Shown here piece by piece: positions 52,780 to 64,000 of a stretch of 64,000 bases of DNA; the first letter of the stretch is position 1; each line of letters begins with the position of its first letter. Source of the DNA: Cannabis sativa. Taxonomy: Eukaryota; Streptophyta; Magnoliopsida; Rosales; Cannabaceae. The stretch lies in assembly GCF_029168945.1 (NCBI RefSeq), contig NC_083602.1:60718600-60782599 (forward strand), in the 5' to 3' direction. The translations under genes were made by a program, and so were the position numbers. A model generated the notes under the pieces. The model did not search any database, was not told the DNA's origin, and was given only the letters and a program-made list of their open reading frames with translations.

Positions 52780-52920
52780 AAGGCGTTTTTGAGGCGCGCC
52801 TGTTTGAACAGTGCCTCAAGGCGTGCGCCTTGCTGAGAAGAAGTGAGGCGTACGCCTCATGTGGTGAGGCGTTGAGTTGAGGCGTGAGGCGTTGAGGCGT
52901 AAGAGGCGTGCGCCTCAAAT
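52780..52920 (+). repeat. hAT subterminal GAGGCG repeat cluster (left)
   Basis: About ten GAGGCG or CGCCTC words in 140 bp, several in palindromes such as GAGGCGTACGCCTC. A matching cluster with GAGGCTTACGCCTC lies at 56283-56350. Confidence 0.9.
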
Positions 52921-53547
52921 TTTGTGTGTGAAATGGGCTATTTCAGCCCTAAAAAAAGGCCCAAATTGGTATTTTAAATTTAGTTTTCTGCTGCCTAATT
53001 TAAAAGACTTGAAAAACTTTAAAAAAGCCCAATACACATTAATAAAAAAGCCCAATAAAATACTTAAGTGAGCCCAAATAAAACTTAAAAATAAAACCCT
53101 AGTTTTTTCTTCTTCATAGCAGCTCTCTTTCTTCACAGCAGCACACACCAACAGCTGCCCCTGCCCCTGCCTTCCCACGATAAAAAAAAAAGCCTGCTTC
53201 TTCTTCACAGAAGCACGAGTTCACCTTGCTGCCCCTGTCCCTGCCTTCCCCTGCCTTCCTTCTCACTGCTTGCTCCTCCATTTTCAATGTCTTCCTCCAC
53301 GAGTTCACCTTGCTGCTGCCTTTTCCCTCTTCTCATCACAGAAAAAAAAAAAAAAACCTTGCTGGTTTTGCTGCTGCCTTGTCCGAGTTAGTTGCTGCTG
53401 CCTTTTCTTTGTTCCATAGGTAAACATTTAGATATCATTTAGTTTTTTTTTTAATTCATAAGTCATATTTATTTAGTTGTTCTTAGGTTCATTAATTAGG
53501 TGGTGATTTATTATTTAGTTGTTACTTTGTTTTGTGTAGATAAGAAA

Positions 53548-56015
53548 ATGAATAGAAAATCAAAATTGAGTAGCTTTGGTGTTGGAGGAGCTAGTGGCAC
53601 CGGTAGTGTTGATGGTAATAATAATAATAGTCTTGGAAATAGAAAAGATCCGGCTTGGAAGCATGGTGTTGAAGTTGATACTTCGGGTGGAAATGCTGAA
53701 AACAAGAAAAATTATATTTACATGGAGTGTAAATATTGTAGAAAGCTTATTACGGGTGGTGTTGCAAGGTTGAAACAACACCTTGCTCACACTAGGAAAG
53801 GTGTTGCACCATGTAAGGAGGTTCCTGAAGAAGTTAAGAATGAATTTGTGGAGCTCTTGAAACAAAAAAAACATTAGAAAAGCGTGTGGCTCAAATGAAA
53901 TTCGAAGAGATGGTTGAGTCGGGATCTTATTACACTAAGACTAGTGCTCCCGTGTCTGCTAGAGGTGTAAGAAGACCAATTGATAGGTTTGTGTGTGATG
54001 GTATTGATAGGACAGCCGCTGAAAATATCCATATAACTCCCAAAAATGAGAAAGAAATGTGTGATAATGTTTGCATGGACATTGGGAGGTGTTTCAATGA
54101 GAATGCTTTGCCTTTTCATTTGGCTAAGAGTCCTTCCTTTATCAATATGTGTCGCTCGATTGGAAATTATGGTAGGGGATTGAAACCTCCTAGTATGTAT
54201 GAGCTTAGGACTTGGATATTGAAGGAGGAGATAAAGACTACGAACCTTTATAGTTGAGGATATTAAAAAGACATGGCCATCAACGGGAGTTTCAATAATG
54301 TCTGATGGATGGTCCGACGGTAGAAATTGAAGCATACTTAACATCTTGATCAACAATCCTAAGGGCACTGTGTTTTTGAAAAGTATTGATGCCTCCTCAT
54401 TTAGTAAAAATGCAGAAAAGTTGTTTAAAATGTTGGATGACGTTATTGAAGAAATTGGAGAGCATCTTGTTGTTCAAGTGGTTACTGATAATGCTAGTGC
54501 CTACAAAGCGGCGGGTACATTATTGATGGAGAAAAGAAAGCATCTCTATTGGACTCCATGTGCTGCATACTGTATTGATTTGATGCTTGAAAGAATTGGA
54601 GAGTTGCCACAACATGCAACTGCTTTGAGTAAAGCAAAAAAATTGAGCAAGTATATTTACAATCATCAATTGGTCCTAGACATGATGAGAAAATTTGCCA
54701 AAAGAGACATTGTAAGACCTGCTGCCACTAGATTTGCAACTGCATTTCTTACACTACAAAGCATTTATCAAGTGAGACAACCTTTGGAGGCTATGTTTAC
54801 TTCTGAAGAGTGGATAGAGTGTCCTTGGGCAGCTAAACCAGATGGAAAAGAAGCAAGAAAAACAGTTTTGAAGGACAAGAACTTTTGGCCAAGTGTGATT
54901 TATGCTATTAGGACCACAAGTCCTTTAGTTGAAGTGCTAAGGTTAGTTGATGGTGATAAGGAACCGGCTATGGGATTTCTCTATAATGCAATGGATAAGG
55001 CGAAGGAAAAGATAGCAAATAATTTGGGTGGAGAAGAAAAAGATTACAAGGAGATATGGGAAATCATTGATGAGAAATGGGAATTTCAATTACATCGACA
55101 TTTGCATGCCGCTGCCTACTATTTGAATCCCCGCTGTCATTATGCAGAAGATTTTTCCAACCATCCAGAGGTCAAGTTGGGTTTGTTTCATTGTATGGAC
55201 AGACTTATCCCAGATCCCAAAGAAAGAGAAAAAGCTGACCTTCAATGTAGCATTTTTCACAACAAGGAAGGCTTCTTTGGATTTACCCAAGCTAAACAGA
55301 CATTTGAAAAACGATCACCAGGTAATTAAATGTCTAAATCTTTTACTAATGCTTTTGGAAAATTTCATAGCATGTTTTCTAAAATATTTATTCTTTTAAT
55401 GTCCAATTTTAGTGGATTGGTGGACTCAATATGGAGATGGCACGCCAGAGTTACAAAAATTTGCCATCAAAGTATTAGGTCTTACTTGCTCGGCATCAGG
55501 ATGCGAGCGAAATTGGAGCACTTTCAATCAAGTTCATACAAAAAAAAGAAATCGATTGACTACCCAAAGAATGCATTCTTTGGTATATATAATGTTCAAC
55601 AAAAGATTGAAAGATAGATATTTGAGGTTGGCATCTCCACCGTCAAATGAAGATGATGCTTTGTTGCTTGATGATTTGCCATCTGATGATGAATGGATCA
55701 TTGGTGATAACGAAAATGAAAATGTGCAAAGGCTAAGTGATAAGGAGCTTGAGAGATTGGAATTGACCCAATTAAACCAAAATCATACAAGTGCTCCAGA
55801 ATCTAGTTCAAGAGCGGGTTCGTAAACTCTTATTATTGGTTTAGCTTATATCATATATATTACTTATTTCAAATATTGATTAGTTTGTAATTTTTTTCTT
55901 AGGAAAGCGACAGAGACTAGTAGTAGACATAGATGAGGATGAATGGAAGGATATTGATGGTGGCAATGAGGGTGGTGGCGATGAGGATGGTGACGATGAA
56001 TTTGAGGATTTCTAA
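53548..56015 (+). pseudogene. hAT transposase, disrupted
   Basis: Start ATG at 53548. A BED zinc finger (C..C then H...H: MECKYCRKLI, RLKQHLAHT, 53720-53800) is followed by a frameshift in an A-run (53863-53871). The next piece has RPIDRFVCDG and a frame change at about 54240, then SDGWSD and a stop at 54328-54330. The long open part 54346-55321 has VTDNASAYKAAG, TPCAAYCIDLMLE and AAAYYLNPRCHY. An intron (55322-55412) leads to the hAT dimerisation region (SASGCERNWSTFNQVHTKKR, about 55485; MFNKRL). A last acidic exon is 55903-56015. Two frameshifts and one stop make it inactive as read, though most of it is well preserved. Confidence 0.88.
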
Positions 56016-56757
56016 TCATCATTGCATGTTCCATCAATGCTTTAGTTCGAGTTTTATGAGTCAAATATGTTCTAGGATAGTAGAATTTAGAATTCTAATT
56101 CTAGAAACATAATTATCTTTATTCTAGTTTGAGTTTTATGAGACATATCTTTAGGTATGTTTGAATTTTATGAGACATTTTATGGTTATTATTTTTATGA
56201 GATATTTTATGGTATGTTTGAAATTTATGTGACAGTTTATTTATTCTTAAGTGCTCTAAAAGTATTGATTCTATTAATTTTTGAGGCTTACGCCTCATAC
56301 GCCTCGAGGCTTACGCCTAGCCTTACAAAAAAAAAACGCCTCAAGGCTCATTTGCGTTTTTTTAAACATTGGGTAGGACAATATTACTCTATAGATTGAT
56401 TGGCTTAATGCAAAGAAAGGGACAACAGGAGAAATATCTTAGGTTCTATCATTCATTGCAATGCAGCCAAGTGCACCAACTTCATAGACCTCACTGATTC
56501 CAGAAAATGAATCACAAGGCAAGCTTCATAGACCTAACATTTCCCTTGACTAAATCTCTGTCAAGGCAAGCTTCATCACACCTCCTACAATGCACCAAAT
56601 ACATATACATATATTTTCTCTAGTCTATAAAAGCTTGCATGTCTTACATTGTCCCCAGTGGCTGTTGTAGCTGTATGGCTGCATGACCTTTTCTATCTCT
56701 TGCAAAATCTGTTTCATAATTTTATTGAATGAACAGAGCCGAACTCCTATGATTTTG

Positions 56758-57225
56758 CTGAAACACATGCATGATTATATAGAATCACAACATGGACAGA
56801 AACTTGTAATCAAGAATAATTCTCATTGCTAGAACATGCTGGCTCTAACAAAGGGCTCACATTTTTTATAATACAACTCATTTTTTTTTGGGGTGTTCGT
56901 GTCAAATAGTGAGACAAATCAAGCACATTTCTTCATGGAAGTCAATAGCATAACACACGCATATACAAATCAATGAAATCACGCAGTTGAAAGCTACCAA
57001 TTGTTGATCAACCTTACTACGCCTCAAAATCTGCTTATATAAATATATGTTTATATAAACTGTACATACTTATTTTATTATTGAAGAAGAACGTATGAAA
57101 TAATAAACATACATCTTGGTTACACAAAAGTCATAGCAAAAGTAAACTATGTTCAAAGAGAGAACCAACATACAACAAATCAACTAGATTCCAAAGCCTG
57201 TCTTATCATCATCACGTAATAGGTC
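56758..57225. other. Non-coding spacer
   Basis: Between the subtilase pseudogene and the 3' end of the dehydrogenase gene. It presumably includes the 3' UTR of the latter (near 57100-57225). Nothing else seen. Confidence 0.5.
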
Positions 57226-58215
57226 TCATTTTCCATTGATCCTTTCTATTACTGTGATAAGTCCTTGAGTACCAAGTTTTCCATCACCATTAGCCACCAT
57301 CCCAGAAAACAACTGCTTACACAATGCAGCCCCAGGCAAAGCCACCACTCTCTCATGATCATCTTCTTCCACAACATCAACACCCATCCCCAAATCCTTC
57401 ACCATATACTCAGCAAATCCACCAGGCCTGAAATCTCTTTCAATAACCCTCTCGCCAAACAACTCCATCACCATTGATCCTGCCGCCCCACCTCTCACCG
57501 CCTCCATAAACTGTCTCGTATCCAACCCGGCTCGCTCTGCAAACACCAAACCTTCGCTCAAACCAATCAAATTTGCCCCAACAACGATCTGATTTCCTAT
57601 CTTGCAACTCTGCCCGGAACCGGCAGTGCCCACGTAAGTAACCTTTCCCATGATGTCAAACAAAGGTGAGAGCCACTCAACAACGCCACGTTCACCGCCT
57701 GCAAGTATAGCTAATCTCCCTTCCCTGGCGCCAATGTCGCCCCCAGATACTGGGGCATCTACAGACCAGCAATTCTTCTCACGCGCCGCCGCGAATATCT
57801 CTCGGGCAAGTACAGGGTGGCTGCTAGTCATGTCTACGGTGACGCAGTTGGGATTGAGACCGGACAGAACGCCATTGTTCTCTAAGACAATCGACCTAAC
57901 ATCTGAGGGGAGCCCCAGCATTGTGAAAACAACATCTGTGGAGCGAGCGAGTTCGACCGGGGAATTAGAAAGTTGGGCGCCTTGAGATTCGAGGGAGAGG
58001 GATTTGGAAGGGTTGCGTGCGTAAACGGTCAGAGAGTAACCGGCGGAGAGGAGGCGAGAGGCCATGGCGGCGCCCATTACGCCGATACCGATCCAGCCGA
58101 TACGGGTTTTGGCAGGGGTGATGGGATTTGGGTAAGGGGTTGTCATGGGTAGAGAGGCAGAGGACGCTGAAATTAGTTGATCAAATCTGGTGATATTTCT
58201 GAGTTTGGAGTTCAA
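57226..58215 (-). CDS. 3-hydroxyisobutyrate dehydrogenase-like protein
   Basis: A single-exon gene of 329 residues. It belongs to the beta-hydroxyacid dehydrogenase family, NAD(P)-dependent oxidation of beta-hydroxy acids. The N-terminal Rossmann fold shows the dinucleotide loop GIGVMG (43-48); the substrate site DAPVSGG (153-159) and the catalytic lysine in GSGQSCKIGNQ (Lys205) are in place. The C terminus keeps the helical domain and LGTQGLITVIERING. Residues 1-37 are Ser/Thr-rich with few acids and could target the protein to an organelle; a later ATG (residue 24) would give a cytosolic form. Plants have several HIBADH-like paralogues beside the mitochondrial valine-catabolism enzyme, so the exact substrate is open. 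A TATA-like TAAATA lies about 65 bp upstream. It looks intact and lies 182 bp from subtilase 2. Confidence 0.93.
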   Translation of the reverse strand: MNSKLRNITRFDQLISASSASLPMTTPYPNPITPAKTRIGWIGIGVMGAAMASRLLSAGYSLTVYARNPSKSLSLESQGAQLSNSPVELARSTDVVFTMLGLPSDVRSIVLENNGVLSGLNPNCVTVDMTSSHPVLAREIFAAAREKNCWSVDAPVSGGDIGAREGRLAILAGGERGVVEWLSPLFDIMGKVTYVGTAGSGQSCKIGNQIVVGANLIGLSEGLVFAERAGLDTRQFMEAVRGGAAGSMVMELFGERVIERDFRPGGFAEYMVKDLGMGVDVVEEDDHERVVALPGAALCKQLFSGMVANGDGKLGTQGLITVIERINGK

Positions 58216-58397
58216 AGTTCAGAGTTCAGTAATTTTGGCTCTGATTTTTGGGTTACGATCTTATGGGTGTACAGTGTGTGCTATTTATCTTGAAAATTTG
58301 GACAGTTAATTTAGGGACTTAATTAACTTTTTGTTTCTTAATATAATTAGACGAAATTCATAGGTAATGAAAACAAATTATTGATAAATTGATGTAA

Positions 58398-61520
<3,123 letters not shown>

Positions 61521-64000
61521 GCCTCAGAATAATTTGACAGAACTGAGAATTCTTTTACTTAAAAATGGTGCAAAAACAAAAACTATATTAGAAGATTTCA
61601 TGCCATAACATCATATACATATGTCATAAGGTACCCAAATTTGTTTTCCATAATGGTATATGAATATGTTGTATGGAAAATAAATATCAATGGGATTATT
61701 AGTAAATTTATTGAGATTGCTATTTTTGTTCAAAAAAGAATAAAGACATAAAGTAATCCTTCTATTCCATAAACCACCCTTTGGGATAAGCATGGAAGTT
61801 GGTAGTCATTGTTCGTTTCCATGTAACCTGTCAATAATAAAAGAAAAAGAGTTGAGATTCTACATTTGGCATCGGTGACATGGTAAAATATTTAATGACG
61901 ACAGCCACAAAATAGATAAATAAATAAATACTCCAGCAATAAGCTATATGACAGACCAAAAACTCTGTAATATTTGCATCTGGCAAATAACTGAAGTGCA
62001 TTTACCAAAAAAAAAAAAAAACTGGTGTACTTGGTGCTGGCTCAATACGATTTTAAGACCTAAAAGGTTTTTTTTTTTATGTTTTTTTTAATCTGTAACT
62101 TTTAATTGATAATTGTAAAATTAAGAGTACAAAGGTACAAGATTGGAGAGATAGTGTGGGGAATAGTATCATTCAACACAACTTCATTGTCCATCCCTAG
62201 TGCCAACTTTGCAAAGATTATGAGTAATTACATTATCATTTGTATGGGAGTAATTTGTGTTATAAATATTAAGTTGAATTATTTGTTGCACATAAATATT
62301 TAAGTAATTTTAATAGTAATAATGTATAATTTATATTTTTAGTATCTCACCATTAAATTTTAAGTTAATCGTCAGTCCGGATTAGTCCAAATCATTAAAT
62401 TGTTATATTTAATTTAAATATAACAATAAAAAAAATAACATGTATATAATAGGATGATTTCTTAATGGGTAATACCCATTCATGGGTAATAAAAAAATTA
62501 ATGAGGTTGCAATTTAGTGACCTGCTATAGCAGGTCACCAACAAGATTTTTTGTTGAAAAAAAAATTATATTTATTTTCTTAATTATGATAATTCTAACT
62601 AATTAAAAATTATTTTTAGAAATAAATTTACTTTACTTAAATAACTATATTATCTTTACTTAAATTATTTTTTTTTGTTGGGAGGAACAATACATTCGCA
62701 TGTTCCTTTTTTTTTTTTGAAAGGTATGTTCATTTTTCTTGATGGGCTATAATGTTCATTAAAAAATATTTATAAAAAGAGAAATTCATTCTTACAATTT
62801 TTTATTTATTCTTTATTACAATTTTACTTTTTTTACATTAATATCAATTTTGTTATTATTATAAAACGTGGATTATTAATATGATATCGCTTTTTTCATA
62901 TTAAAACAACAACATCACGTCATTTACTTAGGTGAGCGTGTGGAGCTTAGAATATAAGCCCACACACTAGTTACTGTTTTAACTCTTTTTTTTTTTTTTG
63001 AAAAATAATATTTTATCTCTTTAATTATTAACGATGTAGTTTTTCAATATTTTTTATTTAGGGTATTAGATTTGATATACATTCAGATTTAATAATACAT
63101 GAAGTTTTGAATTTGGTATACTAAAATAGTGGTGTCATTTCATCAGTACTCCACTTTAGTACTTTTATTACGTTTCTTATCTAATGGATCAAATGGTATG
63201 CGAGTTAAATTTCAAATGAAAAGTTACTACTTAGTTTCTTATTTAGTTGCTAGTTTTTTAAATTAAAAGTTACTAATGAATTTCTTATTTCCTTGAGTTA
63301 ATTTTAAAATAAAAAAAAATACTCATGAGTTTCTTATTTACTTCGCATAAGAGATAACTTTAAATTAAAAAATTAATCACGATAATTAGTGTAATTGAAA
63401 CATGTCTATATGTATAATTTACTTTTTGTGTTAGTGTTTGATTTTTTTTTCCTTGTTGTGTTAGAGTTGCAATATGTGAGCTCTTGTTAGTTACTTTTTT
63501 TTTTTTTTATGTTTTTGTTTTATTTAATTTGATGACCTTTTAGTATTATTTTAATGTTTGTTTTATTGGTTGTTGATCGTATTATTAATCCTGCTTTAGA
63601 CTTTAGGTTGTCGGATTGAGTTCCTAGTAGAAATCTACGATGATTGTTGAAATCTATGTTGACCAATATTATAGGTGGTAGAAATTTTTTCAAAGGGTAT
63701 GTTGTAGTGTGATAATAGTTTCCTATTTGTTTTTCTTTCGATTGCAATAGTTGATCTTTACTTGGTGGTGGACTTTGTTGAAGCTTTCGCAATGTTGACA
63801 ATGGTATTTTTTTTTTTTTGTCAAGAGCGTTGTGCAGTGTTGACAATAAAATTGAATGTAACCACTCACGCGAAATTTACGGGAAAGATTGTTACCAATT
63901 TTAATATGTAACATCTTTAATATGAAAATAAAGAAATTAAATACTTTAGCAGAATTATTTATAATATATATATATCTTTTGAAAAAAAAAATTATATTTT
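61521..64000. other. AT-rich flank, no gene recognised
   Basis: Contains the presumed promoter of subtilase 2, several long A/T homopolymers and one perfect palindrome (62517-62538). No coding frame with a familiar motif, no RNA gene and no LTR or TIR pair was found. Confidence 0.6.
62517..62538. repeat. Perfect 22-bp palindrome
   Basis: Core TGACCTGCTATAGCAGGTCA, extended by one matching pair on each side. It is the only long perfect palindrome of mixed composition noticed in this flank; another inverted word, ATGGGTAATACCCAT, lies 45 bp to the left. Confidence 0.95.

Larger units (their letters stand above)
52769..56371 (+). mobile_element. hAT transposon, 3.6 kb, TSD GGTAGGAC
   Basis: A perfect 8-bp duplication GGTAGGAC flanks it (52761-52768, 56372-56379). 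The terminal inverted repeat is CAATGTTTAAAAA, with G-GCG following on one side and AACG on the other. Both subterminal regions carry many GAGGCG/CGCCTC words (52780-52920 and 56283-56350), probable transposase-binding sites. A hAT transposase gene on the plus strand fills the middle. The host site is exon 7 of a subtilase pseudogene. Confidence 0.95.
52411..56757 (-). pseudogene. Broken subtilase copy interrupted by a hAT element
   Basis: Exon pieces in minus order: exon 5 (56757-about 56619, from KIIG to a decayed GHGSH site and ASFYG), exon 7 (56584-56380, continuing across the hAT insertion to about 52752), exon 8 (52630-52520) and the first about 27 bp of exon 9 (52437-52411), ending at the ABC-transporter fragment. 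Exons 1-4, 6 and 10 are absent. Exon 5 has lost its frame at the active-site histidine. A short duplication of AGGCAAGCTTCAT lies in exon 7. Splice sites CAG|CAAAATC and CAG|CCAAAC are still visible. No protein is possible. Confidence 0.85.

Overview
This window is nuclear DNA from a flowering plant, almost certainly a eudicot. It is AT-rich, its genes carry spliceosomal introns, it has a cytosolic-type tRNA-Ser, and over half of it is nested plant retrotransposons and DNA transposons. I cannot name the species from sequence alone.

Layout. 1-3139 is non-coding except for a promoter-like block (two G-boxes and a TATA box) and one unrecognised 51-codon ORF. 3140-11967 is a decayed Ty1-copia element on the minus strand, split by an LTR-like insert that is itself split by a solo LTR. 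A tRNA-Ser(AGA) follows at 12335-12416, then a decayed LINE (12690-13925) and an intact two-exon PPR-type gene (14975-15965). 16186-18713 is a hAT-like element (8-bp TSD) holding a gypsy-type LTR. 18985 to about 39291 is one minus-strand Ty3-gypsy (Tat-like) element opened by successive insertions: a solo LTR with a MITE inside, then a copia LTR that contains a second copia element in opposite orientation. Part of this nest was tandemly duplicated (26666-30538 and 35427-39301).

39568-61520 is a subtilase (S8 protease) cluster, all on the minus strand. It holds one intact ten-exon gene (39568-42678), a small relic (about 45045-45215), a broken copy (52411-56757) fused to the 3' end of a PDR-type ABC transporter gene and interrupted by a 3.6-kb hAT transposon, and a ten-exon copy with two frameshifts (58398-61520). 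Between them lie a 2.2-kb non-autonomous MULE-like element with a LINE inside it, a degenerate 6-bp-period GC-rich array, two opposed copia LTRs, and an intact single-exon 3-hydroxyisobutyrate-dehydrogenase-like gene (57226-58215). 61521-64000 is AT-rich non-coding DNA.

The genes do not form a pathway. The intact cellular genes are the PPR-type gene, subtilase 1, the dehydrogenase and the tRNA. The main interest is the order of events readable in the repeats: matched target-site duplications (TTTCG, TTTCT, ATCTC, ACAACTAG, ATAAAATAA, AATATTTACAAAA, GGTAGGAC) date the insertions relative to each other, and the duplicated copia/gypsy block records a tandem duplication followed by LTR-LTR recombination. 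I found no clearly new enzyme system. The most unusual items are that duplication history, the ABC-transporter/subtilase fusion, the long-TIR MULE, conserved GC-AG introns in the subtilases, and an LTR studded with a CCCAGGTTGAC motif. All coordinates and splice sites were read by eye; family names come from recognised motifs, not from database searches.
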